Assembly: GCF_020740535.1 (NCBI RefSeq) | Contig: NZ_CP082362.1 | Coordinates: 1,116,001 to 1,180,000 of the forward strand | Length of the DNA: 64,000 nt | Direction: 5' to 3' | Source: Streptomyces profundus | Lineage (GTDB): Bacteria; Actinomycetota; Actinomycetes; Streptomycetales; Streptomycetaceae | In this document: positions 8,414 to 17,221 of the stretch, piece after piece | How positions within the stretch are numbered: the first letter of the stretch is position 1 | How the letters are laid out: each line of letters begins with the position of its first letter | The notes under the pieces: model-generated | Databases searched by the model: none | Seen by the model: only the letters and a program-made list of their open reading frames with translations | What the model was told of the DNA's origin: nothing | Translations under genes and position numbers: made by a program

Positions 8414-9309
8414 GCGGGCCGGGGCTCCGGCTTCTCGATCACCTCGTAGGAAGCGGTCAGGCTGCGGTGTCCGAGCCCCGCGTCCACCGCGCGCTCGAAG
8501 AGCTGCCGGATGGCGCGCGGCAGTTCCGCGTCGAGACCCGCCTCCGCGTAGGCCTGCTCCACATGCCGCGCGCCGGCCGCCTGCATGTGCAGGCTGTTCT
8601 CCTCCCCCGAGTAGGAGCGGGCCTGGACCTCCTCGGTGACGATCCGCAGATAGCCCATCGGGCCTTCCTCGGCCAGCCCGGTCACCATCTCGGCGGCGTA
8701 GGGGTAGAGCGCCTCGGGCTGGTCCCCGCCCGAGGCGATCAGCGCGCTCGCGTACATGTGGCTGACCAGCGTCCCGGTGAAGAGGGTCAGCATGGCCTGG
8801 TAGTAGAGCATCGAGAGACCGGGGTCGGTCCCCATGTGGTCGACCCGGCCCAGGGCGGCCAGCGCCTCCTCGTGGGCGCGCAGCGGCGCCTCGGGTCCGC
8901 TGTAGAAGACATAGGCGCCGGTCTTTCCGACGCCGGGCGGCGGGGTCATGATGCCGCCGGTGACCAACTGCGCCCCGTGCCCGGCCGCCCAGTCGCCGGC
9001 CCGGCGCAGCTCCTCGGGGCTGCCGGAGCTGAGGTTCACCAGCACCCGGCCGGCCAGCGCGCCCTCGGCGGTGGTCAGGACGGCGTACATCGCGGCGTAG
9101 TCGATCAGGCTGATCACGACCAACTCGCCGGCGCGCAGCGCCTCCTCGGGGCTGGCGGCCTGGGTGGCGCCGCGCGCCACCAGCGGCTCGGCCTTGCTGG
9201 CCGTGCGGTTCCACACGGTGGTGGGGTGCCCGGCGGCCAGCAGGGACTCGGCCATCGCGGTGCCCATCGGGCCAAGCCCGATCACGGTGACCGGCTCACG
9301 TGTCGCCAT
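8407..9309 (-). CDS. NAD(P)-dependent imine-reductase-like / beta-hydroxyacid dehydrogenase family oxidoreductase
   Basis: 300 aa. Rossmann motif GLGPMG at 11-16 followed by TVWNRTASKAEP, the usual NADPH-type second strand. A helical C-terminal domain begins near 160. DPGLSMLYYQAML (162-174) aligns with the imine-reductase segment that carries the catalytic Asp or Tyr; here it is Tyr (Y170). No conserved lysine of hydroxyisobutyrate dehydrogenases was recognised in the central helix. The ATG at 9309 follows CGAGGAG at seven bases; an upstream in-frame ATG lies before that ribosome-binding site and is rejected. The substrate is unknown. Confidence 0.75.
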   Translation of the reverse strand: MATREPVTVIGLGPMGTAMAESLLAAGHPTTVWNRTASKAEPLVARGATQAASPEEALRAGELVVISLIDYAAMYAVLTTAEGALAGRVLVNLSSGSPEELRRAGDWAAGHGAQLVTGGIMTPPPGVGKTGAYVFYSGPEAPLRAHEEALAALGRVDHMGTDPGLSMLYYQAMLTLFTGTLVSHMYASALIASGGDQPEALYPYAAEMVTGLAEEGPMGYLRIVTEEVQARSYSGEENSLHMQAAGARHVEQAYAEAGLDAELPRAIRQLFERAVDAGLGHRSLTASYEVIEKPEPRPAG

Positions 9310-9334
9310 GGTGGTTCTCCTCGTCATCGCTCAT

Positions 9335-9361
9335 GTCGTTCGGGTCGTTCGGGTCGTGCGG
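9335..9361 (+). repeat. 9-bp tandem repeat in a divergent promoter region
   Basis: Three consecutive copies of GTCGTTCGG, the third with T to G at one position, followed by looser GTCG-containing copies to about 9385. It lies upstream of the oxidoreductase gene and of the divergent AfsR-type gene. Confidence 0.6.
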
Positions 9362-9474
9362 GTCGCCGTCGGGGTCGTCCCGGTGTGCGTGCGGCCCGTT
9401 CGCCGTGCCGGCACTGTGCGCGGTGGCGCTTCGGGATCGCCACGGGTGCGCCACGGGTCGGCCGGTGCGGCGGT

Positions 9475-9480
9475 TAGCCT
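9475..9480 (+). promoter_or_regulatory. -10 hexamer of a leaderless promoter for the AfsR-type regulator
   Basis: TAGCCT, six bases before the ATG at 9487, with no Shine-Dalgarno. Confidence 0.45.
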
Positions 9481-9486
9481 GGGCGG

Positions 9487-12400
9487 ATGCGTTTCGGGGT
9501 GCTCGGTCCACTGGCCGTGTGGACGGATCAGGGACGGCGCGTTCCGGTGCCGGACACCAAGGTCCGGGCCCTGTTGGCGCTGCTCCTCGCCGACCCCGGC
9601 GCGCCGCTCTCCCGGGATCTGCTGATCGACGAGCTGTGGGGGCCGCGCCCGCCGAGGGCCGCCGCCGGCACGCTCCAGGCGCGGGTCTCCCAGCTGCGGG
9701 GCGCCCTGGAGCGGGCGGAGCCGGGCGGCAGGGCGCTGGTGGTGTGGCGTCCCGCGGGCTACGCCCTGGACATCGCGCCGGACGCCGTCGACGCGGGCGG
9801 CTTCGCCGACGCGGTGACGGAGGCCGGCGGCTCGGCCGCGCCGGCGGCCCGACTGGCCGCGTTGGAGAGGGCGTTGGGGCTGTGGCGGGGCCAGGCGTTC
9901 GCCGACTTCGCCGACCAGCCGCTGCTGGCGCCGGTGATCGCCCGGCTGGATACGCTGCGGCTCGGCGCGCTCGCCGACCGGGCCCAGGCGCGGCTCGCCC
10001 TGGGGGACCACGAGGCCGTGCTCGCTGAGCTCGCCGAGCCACAGGCCAGGCATCCGCTGCACGAACGGCTGGTGGGGCTGCGGATGCGGGCGCTGTACCA
10101 GGCGGGCCGGCAGGACGCCGCGCTGGCCGCCTACCAGGCGCTGCGGACCGGCCTCGCCGAGCAGCTCGGGGCCGATCCGTCCCCCGAACTGGCCTCGCTG
10201 CACCGCTCGTTGCTCAACCATGACGCGTCGCTCGCGGCCCGGCCGCCGGGCAATCTGCCGGCCCGGGTCGACGAGCTGATCGGCCGGGAACGCGCGATCG
10301 TCGAGGTGCGGGGCACGCTCTCCACCGCGCGTCTGGTCACGCTCACCGGGCCAGGCGGCGTCGGCAAGACCCGGCTGGCGCTGGCGGTGGCCGAGGGCCT
10401 CGCGCAGACGTTCCCGGACGGCGTCTGGCTGGTGGAGCTGGCCGCCGAGGGCCCCGACACGGTGCCGGACGCGGTGGCCGCGGTGCTGGGTGTGCGGGAG
10501 ACAGCCGATTCCGGCGGGGCGGCGTCGCTGCCGGAGCGGCTGGCCGGCGCGCTGGCCGCCCGCCGGGCGCTGCTGCTGCTGGACAACTGCGAGCATCTGC
10601 TGGACGCGGTGGCCGCGCTGGTCGCCCGGCTGCTGGCGGCGGCGCCGGAGTTGCGGGTGCTGGCGACCAGCCGGGAGCCCCTGTCGGTCGGCGGCGAGAC
10701 GCTGCGCGCGGTGCCGCCGCTTGAGCTGCCGCCGGCCGGTGGCGTGGCGTCGGAGGAGTACAGCGCGGTGCGGCTGTTCGCGGCCCGCGCCGCCTCCGCC
10801 GCGCCGGGATTCGCCGTGCGTCCCGACAACGTCGAGACGGTGGCCGCGATCTGCCGCCGCCTGGACGGCCTGCCGCTGGCCCTTGAGCTGGCCGCGACCC
10901 GGGTGCGGGCCCTGGAGATCGGGGAGTTGGCGGCGCGGCTGGACGACAGGTTCACGCTGTTGGCCTCGGGGCCGAGGGACGCGCCGGCCCGCCAGCGGAC
11001 GCTGCGCGCGGTGCTGGACTGGAGTTGGGAGCCGCTGACCGAACCTGAGCGCACGGTGCTGCGCCGGCTCTCGGTGCACGAGGACGGCTGGAGCCTCGCC
11101 GCAGCCGAGGCGGTGGCGGCCGGCGACTGGTCGGTGCTCGACGTGCTGACGCGGCTGGTCGACCGTTCCCTCGTGGTCGCCGACCCGGCCCTTGGCCGCT
11201 ACCGGCTGCTGGAGTCGGTGCTGGCCTACGGCCTGGCGCGGCTGCGTGAGGCCGGCGACGAGGACGAGGCCAGGCGTCGGCACGCCGCGTACCACCTGGC
11301 GTTGGCCGAACGCGCCGCGCCGCTGCTGCGCGGGCCCGAACAGCGGCGGTGGATGGGCGTGTTGGACGCCGAGACGGCGAACCTGCGCGGCGCGCTGGAG
11401 TGGGCCGCCGGCGCCGGGGCGGCCGACCAGGCGCTACGGCTGGTGGACTCCCTCGCCTGGTGGTGGTTCCTGCGCGGCCGGCACGGCGAGGCCAGACGTT
11501 CCCTGGAGCGGGCGCTGGCCGTCCGGGGCGAGGCCGGGGAGACGTCCCGCACCACGGCGCTGGCCTGGTATGTCGCGCTCTCCGGCGGCGTCGGGGCGGA
11601 CGCCGGCGCCGGCCCGGTGGAGCGCGGCGAGGAGGTGCTGCGCCACTGGGCCACCCTGGACGATCCGGCGGGCCGGGCCTACGCCCAGTGGTTCCTCTCG
11701 CTGCTGACCTGGGCCTACGGCGATCCCGCCGTGCACCGCGACCGCATCGAGGAGGCGCTGACGACCTTCCGTGCGCTGGGCGACCGTTGGGGGGAGGCGG
11801 CGGCGCTCGGCCTGCGCGCCCGGCTCGCCATCGGGGACGCCGCCTGGGACGCGATGGAGCGCGACGCCCGCCGGTCACTGACCCTCTTCGAGGCGCTCGG
11901 CGACGCCTGGGGGCGTCTTGAGGCGGGCTACTCGCTGTGGGTGGTCGACGAGATCAGGGGCGAGTACGGGGCGGTGGCCCGCCGGCTGCGCGACGATGTC
12001 GCCGCAGCCGAGGGCCTCGGGCTGTGGACTGAGGTGGCGTCCCGCCTCTCGGGGCTCGGCCGGATGGCGCTGCTCACCGGCGATCTGCCGGGCGCCACCC
12101 GCCTGTTGGAGCGGGCCAGGCGGCTGGCCGTCGAGAGTTCCGACCGGACCGGGCAGGAGTTCGCCGAGACGGGCCTGGCCCTGGTCGCCCGCAGGGAGGG
12201 CCGGCTCGACGCCGCCGAGGAGCTGCTCACCACCTGGCTGCGCTGGCTCGACCGGGTGGAGGGCACCGCCGGAGTGGCCTTCGTCCAGGCCCAGTTGGGC
12301 TATGTCGCGGAGCTGAGAGGCGACCACGCCGAGGCGTTGCGGCGCCACTTCGCCGGCTATCGCGCGGCCCGCGCGGTCGCGGATCCGCGCGCCGTGGCGC

Positions 12401-12636
12401 TGGCCCTGGAGGGGCTGGCCGGCGCGGAGGCCGGGCTCGGCCGGGCCGCCCGCGCGGCCCGGCTGCTCGGCGCGGCCGAGGCCGCGCGCCGGGCGGTCGG
12501 CGCCCCGCTGCCGCCGGCCGAGCGGTGGGACGTGGACCGCGCCGCCGAGGCGGCGCGGACGGCGCTGGGCTCGGCCGCGTTCGCGCGGGAGCACGCGGCG
12601 GGCGCCGCGCGGACGCCCGAGGAGGCGCTTCGTTGA
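9487..12636 (+). CDS. AfsR/SARP-type transcriptional regulator (BTAD, NB-ARC ATPase, TPR)
   Basis: 1049 aa. An N-terminal OmpR-like winged helix (about 1-85; FGVLGPLAVW, LLIDELWG) is followed by a bacterial transcriptional activator domain (about 90-245), an NB-ARC/STAND ATPase with P-loop GPGGVGKT at 288-295, the LLLLDNCEHLLDAV Walker B segment and LRVLATSREPLSV, and a C-terminal TPR-like helical half. Such proteins activate secondary metabolism or morphogenesis genes, with ATP hydrolysis as a switch. No biosynthetic cluster adjoins it, so the target is unknown. The 3' end overlaps the NUDIX gene by four bases (TTGA). AfsR itself is a different locus in S. coelicolor. Confidence 0.9.
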   Translation: MRFGVLGPLAVWTDQGRRVPVPDTKVRALLALLLADPGAPLSRDLLIDELWGPRPPRAAAGTLQARVSQLRGALERAEPGGRALVVWRPAGYALDIAPDAVDAGGFADAVTEAGGSAAPAARLAALERALGLWRGQAFADFADQPLLAPVIARLDTLRLGALADRAQARLALGDHEAVLAELAEPQARHPLHERLVGLRMRALYQAGRQDAALAAYQALRTGLAEQLGADPSPELASLHRSLLNHDASLAARPPGNLPARVDELIGRERAIVEVRGTLSTARLVTLTGPGGVGKTRLALAVAEGLAQTFPDGVWLVELAAEGPDTVPDAVAAVLGVRETADSGGAASLPERLAGALAARRALLLLDNCEHLLDAVAALVARLLAAAPELRVLATSREPLSVGGETLRAVPPLELPPAGGVASEEYSAVRLFAARAASAAPGFAVRPDNVETVAAICRRLDGLPLALELAATRVRALEIGELAARLDDRFTLLASGPRDAPARQRTLRAVLDWSWEPLTEPERTVLRRLSVHEDGWSLAAAEAVAAGDWSVLDVLTRLVDRSLVVADPALGRYRLLESVLAYGLARLREAGDEDEARRRHAAYHLALAERAAPLLRGPEQRRWMGVLDAETANLRGALEWAAGAGAADQALRLVDSLAWWWFLRGRHGEARRSLERALAVRGEAGETSRTTALAWYVALSGGVGADAGAGPVERGEEVLRHWATLDDPAGRAYAQWFLSLLTWAYGDPAVHRDRIEEALTTFRALGDRWGEAAALGLRARLAIGDAAWDAMERDARRSLTLFEALGDAWGRLEAGYSLWVVDEIRGEYGAVARRLRDDVAAAEGLGLWTEVASRLSGLGRMALLTGDLPGATRLLERARRLAVESSDRTGQEFAETGLALVARREGRLDAAEELLTTWLRWLDRVEGTAGVAFVQAQLGYVAELRGDHAEALRRHFAGYRAARAVADPRAVALALEGLAGAEAGLGRAARAARLLGAAEAARRAVGAPLPPAERWDVDRAAEAARTALGSAAFAREHAAGAARTPEEALR

Positions 12637-13544
12637 CGGCACGACCCCCCGCCGGGCCCGTCACGATCGACGCGGGGGTCCGGTTCCCCACCCCGGCCGC
12701 CGGCGAGGTGTGGGTGGCCGGTGCCGCGATCCTGGACGGAAGGGGCCGCGTCTTCGCCCAACGCCGCTCCCCCGAACGGCGCTTGTTCCCCGACACCTGG
12801 GATCTGGTCGGTGGCCATGTGGAGCCGGGCGAAACGCTGCTGGCGGCCCTGGTCAGGGAGGTCGCGGAGGAGACCGGCTGGCGGGTGCGGCGGGTGACAC
12901 GTTTCCTCGGCGTCGAGACCTGGGTCGGCGACGACGGCCTCGGCCCCCGCCACGAGGCGGACTTCGTGGTGGAGGTGACGGGCGATCTGTCCCGCCCCCG
13001 GCTGGAGTGGTCCAAGCATCCGACGTACGACTGGTTCGGGCCCGACCGGCTGCACCTGCTCAAGGAGAACAAGCGCTCGGCCGACCAGCTCGTCTACCGG
13101 GTCGCCGCGCGGGCCCTCGGCGCCCCGCGACCGCCCGACGACGCGACGCTGCTCGCCCGGATCGCGGCGGACGCGGCGCTGGCGCGCCTGCTCGGCGCGG
13201 CGTGCGACTTCGACATCGGCCGCACCGCCCCCGGCGCTGCGCCCACGGCCATCGCCGGCTGCGCGGCCGGCGGCACCTACCACCTGGTCGACGGCGCGGT
13301 GTGGTACGCCTCCCCCGAGGGCGAGTCGACGCTGCTCGCCGACACCCTGGGCGAGGCGCTTGAGCTGATGCTGGGCGCCCCCCGGTGGGCGGAACGGCTG
13401 GGCCGTCCCGCCCCCGCCCCCGTCGGCCCCGACCGGCTCCGCGCCGCCCAGCGGGCGTTGGGCATCGTGCCGGCGCCCGAGGAGATCCTGCTGACCCGAC
13501 TGGCCGACACCGTCGCCCGCACGGCGGACCAGCTTCCCGGCTGA
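12633..13544 (+). CDS. NUDIX hydrolase with a C-terminal extension
   Basis: 303 aa if started at the TTG overlapping the regulator stop; GGAGG lies eight bases upstream of that TTG. The NUDIX box is complete: GHVEPGETLLAALV-REVAEETGW, about residues 67-89. The N-terminal about 170 residues form the NUDIX domain, with an HEADFVVEV strand and a KHPTYDWFGPD segment typical of ADP-ribose or nucleotide pyrophosphatases. The C-terminal about 130 residues (from about 172) are Ala-rich and unassigned. Coupling to the AfsR-type gene suggests joint expression. The substrate is unknown. Confidence 0.8.
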   Translation: MTARPPAGPVTIDAGVRFPTPAAGEVWVAGAAILDGRGRVFAQRRSPERRLFPDTWDLVGGHVEPGETLLAALVREVAEETGWRVRRVTRFLGVETWVGDDGLGPRHEADFVVEVTGDLSRPRLEWSKHPTYDWFGPDRLHLLKENKRSADQLVYRVAARALGAPRPPDDATLLARIAADAALARLLGAACDFDIGRTAPGAAPTAIAGCAAGGTYHLVDGAVWYASPEGESTLLADTLGEALELMLGAPRWAERLGRPAPAPVGPDRLRAAQRALGIVPAPEEILLTRLADTVARTADQLPG

Positions 13545-13638
13545 GGCGTCAACGGAGCCCGGGGCAGGGCTGGTTGCCCGCCGGTGAACACCGGTCGAAG
13601 CCTTGCCGTCGTCTCTCACGGCCCGTCAGATTCGCCCA

Positions 13639-13644
13639 TACATT
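13639..13644 (+). promoter_or_regulatory. -10 hexamer of a leaderless promoter for the PstS-like membrane protein
   Basis: TACATT, six bases before GTG at 13651. This spacing decides the start in favour of the GTG over an in-frame ATG at 13603. Confidence 0.5.
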
Positions 13645-13650
13645 CGCCTT

Positions 13651-15195
13651 GTGGACAACTTTCGGTGGGACGTCGCCCTCGCCGTGCTTGGCCTGGTGGT
13701 GCCGATCATCGCCGCCCTCTACGAGTTCGTCTTCGTCGGCCGCAAACGGCTCGGCTACCGCGTCCAGATGGACACCATCGCCACCGACGAGGTCCACTCC
13801 GCCTACGGCGGCGCGCTCCAGCGCCTCGAACACGACAACGGCAGCCGGCTGCGCGATCCGTCGTTCGTGCTGCTGCGCTTCGAGAACAACGGCGCGACCC
13901 ATGTCGACGAGAGCGACTACGCCGTGCCCGAGGGGGACAAGGTCGGCATCCGTGTCCTCTTCCCCGGCCGGCGGGTGGCGGGCATGGTGGTGACCGAGCT
14001 GAGCAACGAGCATCTGCGGCCGTCGTTCGAGGGCGACTCGGGGCTCGAAGTCCGCGACGGCGCCATCCTGTTGCCCAAGATCCCGATGAACCGGGGCACC
14101 CACTACAAGGTGTTGGCGGCACTGGAGCGCGAGAACGACGAACCCCGCCCGCCGGGTACGGAGTTCGCCCCGCCCAAGGTGGTCGGCGCCGTCAAGGGCG
14201 GGGTCGGCTCCGGGGACATCCCGGAGACCAGAAGCCGCACCGGAACCTCCCTCCCCACCATCGCGCTGATCTGCTTCCTCGCGGCCGTCATCGTCACCCA
14301 GCTGGGCATCTCCCTCGCCTCGGACGACACCACGGCCCCGCTGGACTGCGCGACCGGCCACCTCACCCTCACCGGCTCCACCGCGTTCGCCCCGGTGCTG
14401 GAACAGGCCGCCGACGCCTACCGGGACACCTGCCCCGAGGCGGAGATCACCGTCGCGACCAGCGGCAGCGCCCAGGGCCTCGCCGCCCTCGACCGCGCGG
14501 GCCGGGACCATAAGGACGGGGCCCCGGCGACGCTCGCCTTCTCCGACGGCCCCAAGGAGGAGGGCTACCCCATCCTGCTGCCGCGCCCGGTGGCGCTCTC
14601 CCTGTTCACCCTGGTGGCCAACGAGGAGGCCGGCGTCCAGGACCTCTCCCTCGCCCAGATCCGCCGGATCTTCGACGGCACCCACACCAACTGGACGGAG
14701 CTGGGCGGCGCCGACCTCCCGATCCGCCTCGTCAGCCGGCACGACGACTCGGGCACCCGCCGCACCTTCCAACGGCAGGTCCTGGACGGCCGCCGCGAGC
14801 CGGCCAGCACCTCCGACAACTGCCGCGACCGCGACCCCGGCGCCACCGACCAGGTCATCCGCTGCGAACGCCGCACCACCGCCGACCTGTTGGCCGCCGT
14901 CGCCGACACCCCCGGCGCCATCGGCTACGCGGAACTCGGCGCCGCCACCGAACGCGACGACCTACCCCTCCTCCGCATCGACGGCCACGCCGCCGCCACG
15001 GAGGCGGCCGACCACGGCGCCTACCCGTTCTGGGAAACCGAACTCGCCTACACCTACGGCGAGCTGCCGGCCGACTCGCTGGCCGCGAGCTTCCTGCGCT
15101 ACCTCACCAACGAGGTGGGCCGCGACATCATCCGCGCCCACGGCCACCGGCCCTGCACGGAACTCCAGAACCCCCTCCTCTGCCAGCCGGAGTGA
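13651..15195 (+). CDS. Membrane-anchored PstS-like substrate-binding protein with a second domain
   Basis: 514 aa. TM1 at about 7-30 is followed by RKRLGYR (positive-inside), then an about 170-residue middle domain of unknown fold, TM2 at about 203-223, and a PstS-like periplasmic-binding domain (232-514). Ligand-type motifs resemble phosphate-binding proteins: LTGSTAFAPVLEQAADAY, ATSGSAQGL (269-277) and RHDDSGTRRTF near 362-372. Charge distribution suggests the middle domain is cytoplasmic and the binding domain outside. There is no signal peptide or lipobox and no pst permease nearby, so a sensor or scaffold role is more likely than transport. Ligand specificity is inferred. Confidence 0.7.
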   Translation: MDNFRWDVALAVLGLVVPIIAALYEFVFVGRKRLGYRVQMDTIATDEVHSAYGGALQRLEHDNGSRLRDPSFVLLRFENNGATHVDESDYAVPEGDKVGIRVLFPGRRVAGMVVTELSNEHLRPSFEGDSGLEVRDGAILLPKIPMNRGTHYKVLAALERENDEPRPPGTEFAPPKVVGAVKGGVGSGDIPETRSRTGTSLPTIALICFLAAVIVTQLGISLASDDTTAPLDCATGHLTLTGSTAFAPVLEQAADAYRDTCPEAEITVATSGSAQGLAALDRAGRDHKDGAPATLAFSDGPKEEGYPILLPRPVALSLFTLVANEEAGVQDLSLAQIRRIFDGTHTNWTELGGADLPIRLVSRHDDSGTRRTFQRQVLDGRREPASTSDNCRDRDPGATDQVIRCERRTTADLLAAVADTPGAIGYAELGAATERDDLPLLRIDGHAAATEAADHGAYPFWETELAYTYGELPADSLAASFLRYLTNEVGRDIIRAHGHRPCTELQNPLLCQPE

Positions 15196-15202
15196 GGCGC
15201 AG

Positions 15203-15916
<714 letters not shown>

Positions 15917-16010
15917 GAGGGTGCACCTCTTCTGAGCGAGAACCTGCCGCGGGACCTGTGCACGCCGAAACGCGCCAGTTCATCGCGATCGCCTACTGAC
16001 GCGGCGTTAC

Positions 16011-16051
16011 ATCCCTAGGGATATTCAAGGAAATCTCCCTAGGGATGTCAA
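16011..16051 (-). promoter_or_regulatory. Near-consensus promoter with two CCCTAGGG operators
   Basis: On the minus strand TTGACA (16051-16046) and TTGAAT (16028-16023) are 17 bases apart. One palindrome, TCCCTAGGGA (16036-16045), fills the spacer; a second, ATCCCTAGGGAT (16011-16022), abuts the -10 and covers the expected transcript start. Operator centres are 24 bp apart. A repressor on both sites would block polymerase. It faces the CxxC-protein gene. Confidence 0.7.
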
Positions 16052-16075
16052 GGCGCCCTTCGGGGAGCACGAGAA

Positions 16076-16102
16076 GGGGAGTCCGCGATGTGCGGACTCC
16101 CC
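16076..16102 (-). terminator. Hairpin terminator after the GntR gene
   Basis: Perfect 11-bp inverted repeat (16076-16086 with 16092-16102) with a 5-base loop, 24 bases past the GntR stop. It separates the regulator transcript from the operator-bearing promoter downstream. Confidence 0.65.
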
Positions 16103-16125
16103 TCGATGCGGCGTGGACCGGACGG

Positions 16126-16863
16126 CTATCCGTCCAAGTGGTACTCCAGGACGTAGACGCCGGCGTCGAGCACCATGCGGGTGAGGTCGACGGCGCGGCC
16201 GGCCGCCGTGAACGCGGTGCGGCAGATCTCCACCACGGGCGTCGCCTCGCCCAGCCGTAGCCGCTCCGACTCCTCACGACCCGGCATGCGCGCCCGCAAC
16301 TCCTCGGTGAAACGAACCGGTTCGAGGCCGAGTTCGGCCAGCCGGGCGAAGACCCCGCCGGGACCGGTGTCGGCGCGGGTGATCGCCGAGCCTCGCACCA
16401 GTTCGGCGGGCAGATAGGAGGTAGCCACCTGGACGGGCTCCCCCTCGACCACGAACACCCGCTCCCGGACCAGCACGGCCGCACCCTCCTCCAGCGCCAG
16501 CGGACCCAGCACCCACTCCGGCGCCGCCGCCTCCGCCACCCGCACGTCGGTGACGGACAGCTCCCGCTCCCCCAGGTCAGCGGCCCAGATGGACCGCCCG
16601 CCACCCCAACCGTCCCTGGCCAGCCGCCGGTTGGCCACCCGGCGGATCGGGCGGAACTCCCGGACATAGGTGCCGCTGCCCTGACGGCGCACGGCAAGCC
16701 CTTCGGCGACCAGCAGCGTCAACGCGCGCCGCGCCGTCTCCTTGGCCACGCCGTGCTCGCGCACCAGCGCGGGCTCGCCCGGCAGCCGATCCCCCGGAGT
16801 CAGCTCGCCCGAGGTGATGCGTTTCCGCAGCCGGTCGGCGATCTGCCTGGCGGTCGCAGCCAT
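16126..16863 (-). CDS. GntR-family regulator, HutC/UTRA subfamily
   Basis: 245 aa. N-terminal winged helix (1-70: RQIADRLRKRITSGELTPGD, LVREHGVAKETARRALTLLV, EGLAVRRQGSGTYV) followed by a UTRA-type effector domain (about 85-245; RERVFVVEGEPVQVATSYLP). The ATG at 16863 follows GAGAGG; a longer open frame upstream has no support. A CCCTAGGG palindrome lies 15-22 bases before the start codon, implying autoregulation, and two more copies sit in the promoter of the next gene on the same strand. The effector is unknown. It is not clearly linked to the divergent sugar transporter, whose promoter lacks CCCTAGGG. Confidence 0.85.
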   Translation of the reverse strand: MAATARQIADRLRKRITSGELTPGDRLPGEPALVREHGVAKETARRALTLLVAEGLAVRRQGSGTYVREFRPIRRVANRRLARDGWGGGRSIWAADLGERELSVTDVRVAEAAAPEWVLGPLALEEGAAVLVRERVFVVEGEPVQVATSYLPAELVRGSAITRADTGPGGVFARLAELGLEPVRFTEELRARMPGREESERLRLGEATPVVEICRTAFTAAGRAVDLTRMVLDAGVYVLEYHLDG

Positions 16864-16876
16864 CGAGATCCTCTCT

Positions 16877-16886
16877 TCCCTAGGGT
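16877..16886 (-). promoter_or_regulatory. CCCTAGGG operator upstream of the GntR gene
   Basis: CCCTAGGG at 16878-16885, the same 8-bp palindrome found twice at 16011-16045. It lies just upstream of the ribosome-binding site of the GntR gene. Confidence 0.6.
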
Positions 16887-16908
16887 GGCTCCCCACCTTC
16901 GCACAGGG

Positions 16909-16918
16909 TGTACGTACA
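16909..16918. promoter_or_regulatory. TGTACGTACA palindrome
   Basis: Perfect 10-bp palindrome in the divergent region between the GntR gene and the sugar-binding protein gene, about 46 bases before the GntR start. It may be a regulator site or part of the GntR promoter; no cognate factor is identified. Confidence 0.3.
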
Positions 16919-17043
16919 GGTAGGACAGCCCTCTGCGGCGACCACGACGGAGCCCCCCAACTGGCGGGAGAACCACACTTGTGCGACATATCGAACGAAG
17001 AACACGGTGGCGCAACTTCGTCGAACCCACGGGTGCGCAGCTC

Positions 17044-17092
17044 TTGACGCGGCCAACGGGGCGTTGCCAGACTCCGGGAACCGAAAGCGCTT
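17044..17092 (+). promoter_or_regulatory. Candidate sugar ABC operon promoter with a LacI-type AAGCGCTT site
   Basis: TTGACG (17044-17049) and CAGACT (17068-17073) are 18 bases apart. AAAGCGCTTGC (17084-17094; palindromic core AAGCGCTT 17085-17092) lies immediately after the expected transcript start, a typical repressor position. The AAnCGnTT-like core suits a LacI-family repressor. No LacI gene is in the window. Confidence 0.4.
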
Positions 17093-17168
17093 GCGTTCCT
17101 GTGCGGGGCAGGCGCCTCTTCCCCCACGACCCGGTCACGCTGTGCCGTGCTTTTTTTCACCTCTTGAA

Positions 17169-17180
17169 TGAATCGATTCA
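17169..17180 (+). promoter_or_regulatory. TGAATCGATTCA operator-like palindrome
   Basis: Perfect 12-bp palindrome 41 bases before the substrate-binding protein start codon and 27 bases before the AAGGAGG ribosome-binding site. The central CG and A/T-rich arms resemble LacI-family operators of carbohydrate operons. Confidence 0.5.
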
Positions 17181-17221
17181 CGGCCGAGTTATTCACACGA
17201 CAGAGCAAGGAGGCTCTAGGG

